Shown: in pieces, positions 35,844 through 45,500 of the stretch
Layout: each line of letters opens with the position of its first letter
Numbering within the stretch: position 1 is the stretch's first letter
Notes under the pieces: generated by a model
The model's database searches: none
Told to the model about the DNA's origin: nothing
What the model saw: only the letters and a program-made list of their open reading frames with translations
Made by a program: the position numbers and the translations under genes
Source: Pseudophaeobacter sp965641885
GTDB lineage: Bacteria; Pseudomonadota; Alphaproteobacteria; Rhodobacterales; Rhodobacteraceae
Length of the DNA: 64,000 bases
Assembly (NCBI GenBank): GCA_965641885.1
Contig: OZ282574.1
Coordinates: forward strand, 4,092,001 to 4,156,000
Reading direction: 5' to 3'

Positions 35844-37085
35844 TCAGGCTGCAAGCGCCTCTGGTGACTTTTCCCGGACCGGCAGGTGGACCACGGCGCT
35901 AAAGGCGCCAACGGCGACACCAATCCACCACACAAGGGTGTAGTCGCCATAGGTGTCATACATCCGGCCGCCCAGCCACACCCCAAGGAAGCCTCCCAGC
36001 TGGTGGCTAAAGAACACAATGCCATAAAGCGTGCCCATGTAGCGCAGACCGTAAAGATGTGCGATCAGCCCCGAGGTCAGCGGCACGGTGGCCAGCCAGA
36101 GCGAGCCCATTACTACGGAAAAGATGACGACACTGGTCGGGGTGATGGGCATAAGGATAAACGCCGCCGCCACCACGGTGCGCGCCGTATAGATCCCGGC
36201 CAGCAGGTATTTCTTGCTGTAGCGATTGCCCAGCCAGCCCGCAAACAGTGTGCCGCCAACATTGGCCGCGCCAATCAGGGCAATCGACAGCGCTCCCAGC
36301 GCCGAAGTCGTGGTAATCCCCATACTGTGCAAGGCCCCGCCCGGCAGAATCGGGCCGCACATCTCGGTGACAAAGGCCGGGAAATGCGCGGTGATAAAGG
36401 CGAGCTGATAGCCACAGGAGAAAAACCCCAGAAAGATCAGCGCAAACGAGGGGTCCTTGAAGGCCTGCTTCAGGATCTGTCCCATGCTGGCCTCCAGGTC
36501 GGCCTTGCTGGCCACCTGCGGTGCCCGCATCAGGGGCAACGTCAGGATCAGCGTCAGAACGACGCCCGCAAAGACCATAAAGACCGACTGCCAGCTCATC
36601 ATTGAAAGCAAAAATTCCGCGGTCGGCGCCCCAATGATCTGCCCGGCCGAGCCCGCAGCGGTGACAATTGCCAGCGACATCGACCGGTTGGCGTCAGAGC
36701 TTGCCCGTCCGACCACCGCCAGAACCACGCCAAAGCCGGTGCCCGCGATACCAAAGCCCACCAGCCACTCGTAGGCCTGCATCTCAAACGGGGTTGTCGC
36801 CCCGGCGCTGAGCACCAGACCTGCCGCGTAGATGATTGCACCCAGGATGATGGCCTTGCGATCACCCAGCTTTTCGGCCAGCGCGCCAAAGATCGGCTGA
36901 CCAATGCCCCAGGCGAGATTTTGGATGGCAATCGCCAGCGAGAACTCCGCTCTGAGCCAGCCAAATTCCTCGGCGATGGGGATCTGAAACACCCCAAAGG
37001 AGGCCCGCACGGCAAAGCTCGCCATGATGATGACGCAGCCAACAATCAGGACTGGCGTGAACAGAGGCGTGGCTGTGCGGGGCAT
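35844..37085 (-). CDS. MFS transporter (monocarboxylate/oxalate-formate type)
   Basis: This 413-residue protein has twelve predicted helices. The start of the first helix and RASFGVFQIPIAEEFGW resemble the oxalate-formate antiporter/monocarboxylate porter branch of MFS. The loop-2/3 motif is GALAEKLGDRKAI. In the second half YGLRYMGTLYGIVFFSHQLGGFLGVWLGG is very typical of this branch. GGAG precedes the ATG at 37085 by eight bases. It is convergent with the ornithine-cyclodeaminase-like gene and monocistronic as far as I can see. The substrate is probably an organic acid, by family only. Confidence 0.87.
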   Translation of the reverse strand: MPRTATPLFTPVLIVGCVIIMASFAVRASFGVFQIPIAEEFGWLRAEFSLAIAIQNLAWGIGQPIFGALAEKLGDRKAIILGAIIYAAGLVLSAGATTPFEMQAYEWLVGFGIAGTGFGVVLAVVGRASSDANRSMSLAIVTAAGSAGQIIGAPTAEFLLSMMSWQSVFMVFAGVVLTLILTLPLMRAPQVASKADLEASMGQILKQAFKDPSFALIFLGFFSCGYQLAFITAHFPAFVTEMCGPILPGGALHSMGITTTSALGALSIALIGAANVGGTLFAGWLGNRYSKKYLLAGIYTARTVVAAAFILMPITPTSVVIFSVVMGSLWLATVPLTSGLIAHLYGLRYMGTLYGIVFFSHQLGGFLGVWLGGRMYDTYGDYTLVWWIGVAVGAFSAVVHLPVREKSPEALAA

Positions 37086-37358
37086 GGGCAATTCTCCAGA
37101 TCAGAAGCGCGAGGCTAGGGAAATTTCCCGCCGCGTCAAATCAAAGATGCTGCTTGCTCAGTTAAGGGAAATTGATGTGACGTGGTTTAAGCATTAACAG
37201 CCTCGTCAAAAAAAGAACGTCAATCGTGCCATGTGGAAAACAAATACGGATGCGTAGGATTGCGACAAACATGCTCCTTTCTCCGAACGGATCGTGGTTG
37301 TGATTTTCTCACGCTCTGAGCGATGCTCCCAATAAAAAAGTACAATTTCGGTGACACT

Positions 37359-37790
37359 TTACGAGGTCGTTTCATGCACTGATAGAAACCCACGCAATCC
37401 ACGCCATCCTGTTTCTTTGCTGGAAACGCAGCGCCCCTCCCGCGAGGCGACGAGATCAGCACAAAACTGCCGACGTTCAGCAAGGTATCTCTGCTTAACT
37501 GATTTATGTCCGCCAGGATCATAGGGCGCAACTATTTCAAGCCGCGCCACAACCGACCCCTCGCAGGATAAACAAGAATATTCGATTGCCTCCGGTAAAA
37601 CGGCGATATCCCAATCGTCGCTCGCTTCCATGCGCTGCAACAGCCCCGACCCGGTGAGGCGGGAAAACCGATCCTCCTCGGCATGAGCGGGCTGAGAGGG
37701 CAAACAGAATACCGCGACCACAAAGCTAACGAACACTACTGTTTGACGAATGACTGCCTGACGAACGCCAGACAAACTAAACACCTGCAT
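37359..37790 (-). CDS. Secreted hypothetical protein, possibly truncated by a stop codon
   Basis: The frame encodes 143 residues with a Sec signal (VVFVSFVVAVFCLPSQPAHAEE) and an SCLSC cysteine pair near residue 70. A second cysteine pair, FCADL and RCVSS, follows. I do not recognise the family. The TAA at 37359 is followed in the same frame by 50 sense codons down to 37206 that read like protein (SVTEIVLFYWEHRSEREKI), so the gene may carry a premature stop. The base composition is lower in GC than its neighbours. AAGGA precedes the ATG. The upstream part of the open frame runs into the zapE start and is not used. Confidence 0.55.
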   Translation of the reverse strand: MQVFSLSGVRQAVIRQTVVFVSFVVAVFCLPSQPAHAEEDRFSRLTGSGLLQRMEASDDWDIAVLPEAIEYSCLSCEGSVVARLEIVAPYDPGGHKSVKQRYLAERRQFCADLVASREGRCVSSKETGWRGLRGFLSVHETTS

Positions 37791-37908
37791 GGATCCTTCA
37801 CTCCTGACCTCTTCTGAACGTAGCACGCGCGCCCTTCGGGCGGCCAGCCCACCCAGGGTAGCCACGGACGGACTTTCCATCCCTGCGCCTTCGCGGTAAG
37901 CCTCTGTC

Positions 37909-38985
37909 ATGACCAATCTCAGCACGCTTTATGCCGAAAGAATTGCCGCTGGCGATCTGCGCCCCGACCCCGCACAAGAGGCGGTGTTGCCGCAGTTCGA
38001 CCGGATCTCTGCCGGACTTATGGCCGACCCGGTAAAACGCGGACTATTCCGCCGTGCCAGCCCGCCGCCCGCGCCCAAGGGGCTGTATCTTTGGGGCGGC
38101 GTGGGGCGTGGCAAATCCATGTTGATGGATCTTTTTGTCGACAGCCTGGGCGATATCCCGGCGCGGCGGGTGCATTTCCATGCCTTCATGCAGGAAATCC
38201 ACGCCAAGATGCACGAGGCGCGCAAAAATGGCGTACAGGACGCGCTGGCTCCGGTGGCGCAGGAGGTGGCGGACTCTGTTCGCGTGCTCGCGTTTGACGA
38301 AATGCAGATCTCTGACATCACCGATGCGATGATCGTGGGCCGCCTGTTCGAGGCCCTGTTTGCCGCCGATGTTTGCGTTGTGACCACCTCTAACCGGCTG
38401 CCGGATGAGCTCTACAAAAACGGCCTCAACCGCCAGTTGTTCCTGCCCTTCATCGACCTCATCAAGGAAAAGATGGAGGTCTGGGAGATGGTCAGCCCGG
38501 TGGATTACCGACAAGACCGCCTAAAAGGGAGCGAGGTCTATTTCGCCCCCGCGGATGCCACGGCTCGCGCCAGCATACAATCGATCTGGCAAGATCTGTC
38601 CGGTGGTAGCGCGCAACCGCTGACGCTGGAAATCAAAGGCCGTGAAGTCGTGCTGCCCGCCTTTCGCAATGGCGTGGCACGGGCAAGTTTCTTTGATCTC
38701 TGCGGCAAAATGCTTGGGCCTGGTGACTACCTTGCCATCGCCGAGGAGGTAAAGGTTCTGGTGCTGGAGGACATCCCCCGGCTCAGCCGCAGCAACTTCA
38801 ACGAGGCCAAGCGGTTTGTCACCCTGATTGACGCGCTTTATGAGGCACAGGTGCGGCTGATCTGTTCAGCAGCCGCCGAGCCCGAGTTTCTGTATGTCGA
38901 GGGCGATGGGGCCTTTGAGTTTGAGCGCACCGCCAGCCGGTTGCGCGAGATGCAGGATCAGAACTGGGGACAAAACGAACGCTAA
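37909..38985 (+). CDS. zapE: Cell division ATPase ZapE (AFG1 family)
   Basis: This 358-residue AAA-type ATPase has Walker A GGVGRGKSMLMDLF (about residue 62), Walker B LAFDEMQISDITDAMI and the family segments RVHFHAFMQEIHAKMHE and TSNRLPDELYKNGLNR. ZapE acts at the division ring under stress in E. coli; the mitochondrial homolog AFG1/LACE1 helps with protein quality control. The gene is monocistronic. The following 235 bp contain an inverted pair of REP-like elements. Confidence 0.93.
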   Translation: MTNLSTLYAERIAAGDLRPDPAQEAVLPQFDRISAGLMADPVKRGLFRRASPPPAPKGLYLWGGVGRGKSMLMDLFVDSLGDIPARRVHFHAFMQEIHAKMHEARKNGVQDALAPVAQEVADSVRVLAFDEMQISDITDAMIVGRLFEALFAADVCVVTTSNRLPDELYKNGLNRQLFLPFIDLIKEKMEVWEMVSPVDYRQDRLKGSEVYFAPADATARASIQSIWQDLSGGSAQPLTLEIKGREVVLPAFRNGVARASFFDLCGKMLGPGDYLAIAEEVKVLVLEDIPRLSRSNFNEAKRFVTLIDALYEAQVRLICSAAAEPEFLYVEGDGAFEFERTASRLREMQDQNWGQNER

Positions 38986-39049
38986 ATGAGCGCAGGCCGG
39001 CCTCGTCTGGCGGCTCTCCTGGCCCTAACCCGTCTCTAAAAGCACAAAA

Positions 39050-39192
39050 GGGGGAGCTCCCGCGCCCTCAGATGCGCCTGCTACGCAGACACACCTTTGC
39101 GGCCTTGGGCCCGGCAGCGCGCCTTCGGCGCGCTGCCGGGCCCAAGGGGACGATATCTCCTAAAAGGAGATGGAGGACGGGCGGGAGCCCCC
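39050..39192. repeat. REP-like elements, copies 4a and 4b, head to head
   Basis: One central hairpin, GCAGCGCGCC-TTC-GGCGCGCTGC (39114-39136), is shared by two diverging copies. To the right: CGGGCCCAAGGGG, hairpin ATCTCC-TAAAA-GGAGAT, then CGGGCGGGAGCCCCCC. To the left, on the minus strand: CGGGCCCAAGGCCGC, a weaker inner stem, then GCGGGAGCTCCCCC. Together they form a roughly 140-bp imperfect palindrome between the convergent zapE and folC genes. Confidence 0.85.
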
Positions 39193-39220
39193 CCTTTGTC
39201 TTTGCCAAAACAACCTGGAC

Positions 39221-40495
39221 CTAGCCGTTGTCGCGCAGGATATGCCCCGCCAGATACAGCGAGCCACAGATCAGCACCCGTGCCTGTGGGTCCTGCGCCA
39301 GGATCGCCGCAAGCGCCTCGCTGGTGTTTGCGGCACTACTCGCCTGCAGGCCAACCGCTTTGGCAGCAGCTTCAGTCTTACTGGCTGGCAGGGTATTGAC
39401 CTCATCCGGGATCGAGACCGCTGTCAGGCTGGCGGCCTGTCTCGCCAAAGGCGCCAGATAGCCGGTCACATCTTTGGTGTTGAGCATACCGCAGATCAAA
39501 TGCGTTGATCGCTTCGGCAATCCCGCCAGTACCTCTGCCAGCGCCTGCCCAGCTGCCGCGTTGTGACCACCATCCAACCAAAGCTCGGCCTGCCCTGCTG
39601 CCGCGACCAACGGACCGGTTTTCAAACGTTGCATGCGTGCGGGCCACTCTGGCTGCGTCATAGCGGCCTCGCAGGCGGCGTCATCAGCACCGAGATGGCG
39701 CAGAACTGCAAGCGCTGAACCGGCATTTTGCACCTGATGCGCCCCAAGCAGAACAGGCAGAGGCAGATCCAGCAAGCCGCGCTCATCCTGAAACACCAGG
39801 CGGCCGCGCTCCTGCGTCACGTGCCAGTGCTGACCATAGGCAATCAAGGGAGCGCCAAGGCGCGCAGCCACGGCCTCAATCACCTCCATTGCCTCATCTG
39901 TCTGAGGACCAACCACCACAGGCACGCCGCGCTTGATGATCCCGGCCTTCTCGGCAGCGATTTTGGCCAGCGTGTTGCCCAGAAATTGCTCGTGATCAAT
40001 AGAGACCGGGGTGATCACCGTGATCTCGGGCTTGGCGATCACATTGGTGGCATCCAGCCGCCCGCCAAGCCCGACCTCCAGCAAGGTATAGTCCGCAGGA
40101 GTGCGGGCAAATGCCAGCAGCCCTGCGACCGTGGTGATCTCAAAATAGGTGATATTCTCGCGGTTATTGACCTCATAACATTCGTCCAGAATCTCGGTGA
40201 GATGCGCTTCCGAGATCAGCTCTCCGGCCAGCCGGATCCTCTCGTGAAAGCGGGCCAGATGCGGTGAGGTATAAGCATGTGCCGACTTCCCCATACCCTC
40301 GATCCCGGCCCGGATCATCGCCTGGGTCGAGCCCTTGCCATTGGTGCCGGCCACATGGATCACCGGAGGCAACCTATCCTGTGGGTTCCCCAGACGCTCC
40401 AGCAGCGCAAGAACCCGGTCGAGCGTAAAATCAATCACCTTGGGGTGCAGCGCCATCATACGGGCGAGGATTGCGTCGGAAGTGGCCTGGGTCAT
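39221..40495 (-). CDS. folC: Bifunctional folylpolyglutamate/dihydrofolate synthase
   Basis: This 424-residue Mur-ligase-type enzyme adds glutamate to dihydropteroate and to folates. The ATP loop is HVAGTNGKGST (about residue 46), and HVAGTNGKGSTQAM is followed by YTSPHLARFHERI, both diagnostic. LLEVGLGGRLDATNVI and DGGHNAAAG complete the set. The ATG at 40495 is the first of the family frame. It lies 102 bp downstream of accD in the same direction, the usual order, although a hairpin separates them. Confidence 0.94.
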   Translation of the reverse strand: MTQATSDAILARMMALHPKVIDFTLDRVLALLERLGNPQDRLPPVIHVAGTNGKGSTQAMIRAGIEGMGKSAHAYTSPHLARFHERIRLAGELISEAHLTEILDECYEVNNRENITYFEITTVAGLLAFARTPADYTLLEVGLGGRLDATNVIAKPEITVITPVSIDHEQFLGNTLAKIAAEKAGIIKRGVPVVVGPQTDEAMEVIEAVAARLGAPLIAYGQHWHVTQERGRLVFQDERGLLDLPLPVLLGAHQVQNAGSALAVLRHLGADDAACEAAMTQPEWPARMQRLKTGPLVAAAGQAELWLDGGHNAAAGQALAEVLAGLPKRSTHLICGMLNTKDVTGYLAPLARQAASLTAVSIPDEVNTLPASKTEAAAKAVGLQASSAANTSEALAAILAQDPQARVLICGSLYLAGHILRDNG

Positions 40496-40551
40496 GCGGC
40501 ACCCTTTGTGAAAAGCGAAAGGAAAGGATCATGCGGTCTGTAAACGACAAA

Positions 40552-40576
40552 CGGCCCGCCCTGAACAGGCGGGCCG
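40552..40576 (-). terminator. Hairpin between accD and folC
   Basis: CGGCCCGCC and GGCGGGCCG form a nine-pair GC stem with a seven-base loop. On the minus strand it is followed by TTTGTCGTTT. It lies about 20 bp after the accD stop and could reduce read-through into folC. Confidence 0.65.
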
Positions 40577-40597
40577 CATAAACAAGCGATAAAGCGA

Positions 40598-41542
40598 TCA
40601 GCTTTCAGAGGCTGTGGTGTCTGCGGCACCTGCCGCTTCATTCGCGGCCAAATCAGCGGCGTCCGGCGCAGGTAGGTCCCCAACGATCTGGGGAGGCAGC
40701 TGCATCAACATACGGATGATGGTGATCAGCTCAGCCCGCATTTTGGTGCGCGGGATCACCCGGTCCAACATGCCATGATCCAGCAAATACTCAGCCCGCT
40801 GAAAACCTTCGGGCAGTTTTTCACGAATGGTCTGCTCAATCACGCGGGGTCCGGCAAAACAGATCAGCGCATTCGGCTCTGAGATATGCACATCGCCCAG
40901 CATCGCATAAGAGGCCGTCACACCACCGGTGGTGGGATGGGTCAACACAACGATATAGGGCAGATTGGCCTCTTTCAGCATCTGCACGGCCACCGTGGTG
41001 CGGGGCATCTGCATCAGCGACAGAATGCCCTCCTGCATGCGCGCGCCACCCGCAGCCGAGAACAACACCAGAGGGCGTCCCAGCTTTACCGCTTCCTGAG
41101 CGGCCGCAATGATAGCATTGCCGACATACATGCCCATGGAGCCGCCCATAAACGAGAAGTCCTGTGCGGCGGCGATGATCGGCGTGCGACCGATTTCACC
41201 CGCAGCCACCAGCATGGCTTCTTTTTCATCGGTCTTTTTCTGCGCCGCCTTCATGCGGTCAGGGTATTTCTTCTGATCGCGAAACTTCAGCGGATCAACA
41301 ATAGGCTCTGGCACATCAACCTCGGCAAAGACACCGCCATCAAACAGCGCCGCAAAGCGGTCGCGCGGCGTGATATGCATGTGATGGCCGCAGTTGGTGC
41401 AGACGTTCTGATTGTCGCTCAGCTCGCGGTGAAACAGCATGGTGCCGCATTCACTGCATTTTTGCCAAAGATTCTCGGGCACTTCGCGGCGCGAAAAGAT
41501 CGAGTTGATCCTTGGGCGGACGTAGTTAGTGATCCAGTTCAT
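40598..41542 (-). CDS. accD: Acetyl-CoA carboxylase carboxyltransferase subunit beta
   Basis: This 314-residue subunit transfers the carboxyl group from biotin to acetyl-CoA, the committed step of fatty acid synthesis. The N-terminal zinc ribbon has four cysteines (KCSECGTM and CTNCGHHM). The crotonase-like domain shows FMGGSMGMYVGNAI, SAAGGARMQEGILSLMQM and HPTTGGVTASYAMLGD. The last 30 residues are a short Ala-rich tail. Upstream lies a 14-bp imperfect tandem repeat (about 41557-41587). Confidence 0.95.
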   Translation of the reverse strand: MNWITNYVRPRINSIFSRREVPENLWQKCSECGTMLFHRELSDNQNVCTNCGHHMHITPRDRFAALFDGGVFAEVDVPEPIVDPLKFRDQKKYPDRMKAAQKKTDEKEAMLVAAGEIGRTPIIAAAQDFSFMGGSMGMYVGNAIIAAAQEAVKLGRPLVLFSAAGGARMQEGILSLMQMPRTTVAVQMLKEANLPYIVVLTHPTTGGVTASYAMLGDVHISEPNALICFAGPRVIEQTIREKLPEGFQRAEYLLDHGMLDRVIPRTKMRAELITIIRMLMQLPPQIVGDLPAPDAADLAANEAAGAADTTASES

Positions 41543-41619
41543 ATCATGCCTCTGTCGGGGGCCGGTTTGGCGGGCGCCGGTTTGGACCTCCAGATAAGGT
41601 GCCTTGCGCAGAATTGCAA

Positions 41620-42510
41620 TCAGCGGCGTATCGCCAGCCGTGCCACCAGCCAGGAGATCAGCATCATGGCACAGTCCACCAGCAGCCAGGGCCGCAGCTG
41701 TGCCACGTCAGACATTTCATAGGGCAACAGGTACAGGGCCAGTCCGGACAGGCTGCTGGGCGAAGCAAAGATCAGCAAGGCCAAAATATTGTTGATAAAA
41801 TGGACCGCCATGGCTGGTCCCAATGTGCCTGCCCGCGCCGTCAGGTCAGCCGTCAACAGGCCAAACCCCAGAGCCCAGAGGCAAAGAAGCCAGGCGTTAT
41901 CTGCGGCCTCTGCAGGCATGTAATGCGCCAGACCAAACAGCGCCGATGGCGCCACCAGCCAGATGACAGGGCTTTTGAACCGCGCGGCAAGGGCCTGTTG
42001 CAGATAGCCGCGAAACACCACCTCTTCGGCGCTGACCTGCACCAGAACCGCCAAAAGAGACAGCGGCAGCAGGCCAAGCCAGGGCCAAAACCCCAGATTC
42101 GGCACCAGCGGCGCGCCAAAATCATAGGGCGGCAACACCAGGATGACCCCATAGGTGATCAGCAGCGCCAGGCTCACGGTGCGAAACTGCCAAAGCAGCG
42201 GCCCCAGCGCGCCGACCATGCTGAGCAGGGAGCGCCCCTGCAGCACACGGGCGGCAAGGCCTACGCCAAGCGTCAGAAACCCAAATGTCAGCAGCAAAAC
42301 CAACATGGCTGCGGGGGTGTCACCCTGCACCAGATCCTCTTGCCAGGGCAGCGCGGTAAAACGCATCAAAAAGACAAAGACCACGGTGTTGAGCAAATAG
42401 CTCACAGCCGCAATCAGGCCCAGACCCAGCAGCAGCCGCCACAGCTGGGGTTTTGCCCGTCCGGGGGCGACCAGCACATCATGGGCATCGTAGGCGGACC
42501 CAAAAGTCAT
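41620..42510 (-). CDS. CPBP family intramembrane glutamic protease
   Basis: This 296-residue protein has about eight predicted helices and the three CPBP/Abi motifs in order: SAEEVVFRGYLQQ (EExxxR), ALFGLAHY (FxxxH) and HFINNI (HxxxN). These residues form the glutamate/histidine active site of Rce1-type intramembrane proteases. Its ATG overlaps the stop of the upstream ABC-like gene by four bases, so the two products are made together. Family members process membrane proteins or prenylated peptides, some in bacteriocin immunity. The substrate here is unknown; the coupled gene is an obvious candidate partner. Confidence 0.9.
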   Translation of the reverse strand: MTFGSAYDAHDVLVAPGRAKPQLWRLLLGLGLIAAVSYLLNTVVFVFLMRFTALPWQEDLVQGDTPAAMLVLLLTFGFLTLGVGLAARVLQGRSLLSMVGALGPLLWQFRTVSLALLITYGVILVLPPYDFGAPLVPNLGFWPWLGLLPLSLLAVLVQVSAEEVVFRGYLQQALAARFKSPVIWLVAPSALFGLAHYMPAEAADNAWLLCLWALGFGLLTADLTARAGTLGPAMAVHFINNILALLIFASPSSLSGLALYLLPYEMSDVAQLRPWLLVDCAMMLISWLVARLAIRR

Positions 42511-45500
42511 TCCGGCGCATCCTCTTCACGTTTCTTGTCCAGCGGCACTTCAGTTTGCGACCCAGACGGGTCTGTGGCCGATTGCTGGCCCGCTGCCACT
42601 GGCAGGTCCGTGGCCGATGGCCGGTCGGGCGCCTCCTGCGAGGTGGGCTCGGCATGCAACCCCGCCGCCCGCACTTTTGTCGCCAGCCCCACCAGATGGC
42701 CAGATACCGTTTCGAGCAATTGCATCGCAACACCGGCATCGCTTTCGATCACCGCCCGGTATTCCTCGGCTCCGATGCGCAGAAACAGACAGTCCTCGGC
42801 AGCGCGCAGATCCAGCTCGCGCGGCTGGCGTAAAATAACCGCCAGATCCCCGATCAGCCGCCCCGGTTCAATGGTTGAGATCGGATCAGAGCCCGCCGGT
42901 GCCTCCGGCCAGTGCAGCTCTGCGCGGCCCTGCAGACAGAGATACACCGCATCGCCGCTTTCACCACGGGCAAAGATCAACGCGCCCTTGGCGACCCGGT
43001 GCCACTGGGCCGAAAAGGCCAGAAGGCGCTGATTGCGCGCATCCAGCCTGGCAAACAGATCGGCGCGGGCGATCACATCTGTCTTTTGCCGAAAGTCCTC
43101 GGCTGCCACCCCGTCGGGCCGCTTATCGTGGCGCCGTTCAACCCCGTCGATGCGCCCATCGTGAATTTCGACAAAAAGATCATAGCGTTCCGGGTGACGG
43201 AACTCCTCTTCCAGAAACACCATCGTGGTTGCCGGCATCAGCTTTTGCAGCCGGTCGCGGGTCTGCAGGCGGCTGTCGGAATCATGGCTGGCCAGCGCCC
43301 GGTCCAGTATCAGAATGTCAGGTCGTTTGATCGCGGCCCGGGTAAAGGCGGCACGCTCCTGAAACATCGGATCCAGCAAAGAGCCGCCAAGACCCGTGGG
43401 CAGATCATACAGGATCAGCGCCAGACGTTTTTTCAGACCATGGGCCTCCAGAACCTCGCTCACCAGCGTTTCCACCTGGAGCGCTTTGTCACCGGCATGC
43501 AGCGATATTTTGCCAAACAGCGCATTTTCCAGCACCGTGAGACGCGGCATATAGCCGTCCTGTTCCAGCGGCTGGAACAGGCCATCAGAGCGCGCAATCA
43601 GGCTGGCTCCGCTGGTGGCGCGGATTTTCAGAATGCGCGCCTTGAACACCTCGGGAAAGCCGGGACCAATTTGTTCCGCCGACAGCAAAAAGGGGATGGT
43701 CATCAGTGCGGCCCGCGAGGCCTCGCTCAGATGCTGGGTATTTTCCTCGCCAGCTGCGCGCCCCTCTAGGGTGGCATATTCTTCGGCGGCACTGCAGAGC
43801 CGACAGTAGAGTTCATCATCCAGACCCAGGCGTTGAAACAGCGGATGATCGAGAGTGTCGCGACCAAAGGTCTTGATCAGGGTTTCGGCAACACCAAGCC
43901 CAATGCCAAGGGTCTCGGCCGCCAGATGCTGATCCCTGATCACCTGATAGACCAGCCGCCCCGGTGCCAGAAGCTCTTCCGGGGAAATGTCCCGCGTTGG
44001 CGCACCAAACAGGATATTGCTGGCCAGAGGCACCGCCGGATTAAAGGCGTCTGGCTCAAAATGATAGACCACGCTGTCCAGCCCGGCCTCGGCCAGACGT
44101 TGCCTGATAAGCGGCCGCAGCTCTATGATCTGCTGTTCCAGCATTGGATGGTTGCCCACCTGCAGCTGAGCATGCAGCGTGCGGCGGAACAGTTGCTGAT
44201 CCACGCCCATGGCCTCGATCAACTGGAACCACCAGTCGCGCACATCGCCCTCAGACCCCAGCCCGGCAAGGGCCGGATTGACCCAATCTGCCTCAAGCAG
44301 ATCTGCACTGTTGCCCGCACGCAGGGCTTCGGCGACCTGGCGCTGGGCCTGGGGCGAAGGATTGGGCAGGCTCGGGCTGCTGCGCAGCGGCATCAGCACA
44401 TTATCGCCGAGGGATCCGGAAAACAGATAGGGGTGCGAATAGGCATAGCCCACCCGCGCCGCGATCACCCCCTGATGCAGCGCTTCCAGCCGGTGCCCCG
44501 CCACCGTGATAGAGCCACGCGTGGGCACCACTTCGCGGGTCAGAAGCTGGGCAAAGGCCGCCCGCTCGCTGTCACGGCCGCTTTGCACGGCGACGCGGGC
44601 ACCTTCGGGAATGGTCAGCGACAGATCCTCAAGCACCATATTGCCCTCGGCATCACGCAGCGAGACATTGCGAAAAATCACATCACCGCGCAGATGCGGC
44701 AGATCGTCCGGCACGCCTTCGATCAGTTTGGCGTCAATCATGCCTTTGGGCGCAAAGCGTTCTGTCATGATCGACCAGCGCAGCCCCATGTCCTGCAGCT
44801 GATTGTAATAGGTCAAAAGCTCTTTCCAGGGGGCCGACAGGTCCTTGTAGGCGGCCAGCCCTGCCACCAATGCGCCGACGGTGATCTCACCTCTGATGGC
44901 CAGCACACCACCTGCCGAGTAGAACACGAAAGGCGTCATATGGCCGATCAGGTTATTGAGGAACTTCATGAAGTATTTCTTGTTGTAGATCCGGCGGCGG
45001 ATCTCAAACAGCCGCCCCAGCCGGTCCGAGATCTGCGCCTGACGATAGCGCCAGCCGCCGTTGCCGCGCAGATCGGAAATCCCCGCTGCCGTCTCGCCAA
45101 TCTCGGCCGCCAGGGCGCGCACCTCCTGAATGCGGTCCTTGTTCAGCAGGTTGATCTGACGCTGCAACAGCGGGATCAGCCAGGCCTGCAGCGGAATCAA
45201 AGCGATAGAGACCAGCCCGAACCAGACGCTTTGCATGAACAAAAAGGCCACGATGGTCAGCATCTGCCCGGCCTGAAACACCGGCTGCGCCAGTGCGTCG
45301 CCCATCAAGCCCCCCATCGGCTCACTCTCGGAGGTGATCATCGAGACCAGCTCGCCCTGGCTGGTGGTGCGGAAATAGGGCTTTGGGAAACGGATCATCC
45401 GGCTGATCAGGCTATAGCGCAGCCGCCGCAATAACCGCTCGGCCACCACGCCTTTGGCAGTATTCAGCCGCATCTTCAGCAAGCCCGCCGCCACCACGGT

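Noticed and set aside
41599..43032. 477-codon plus-strand frame across the CPBP and ABC-like genes
   Set aside because: Antisense to two well-supported genes, with a composition (Gln/Pro/His/Arg) typical of antisense translation.
43833..45434. Long open frame (533 codons) on the plus strand opposite the ABC-like gene
   Set aside because: It is rich in His, Gln, Arg and Pro with no domain character and lies wholly antisense to a gene with clear family motifs; long antisense frames are common in GC-rich DNA.
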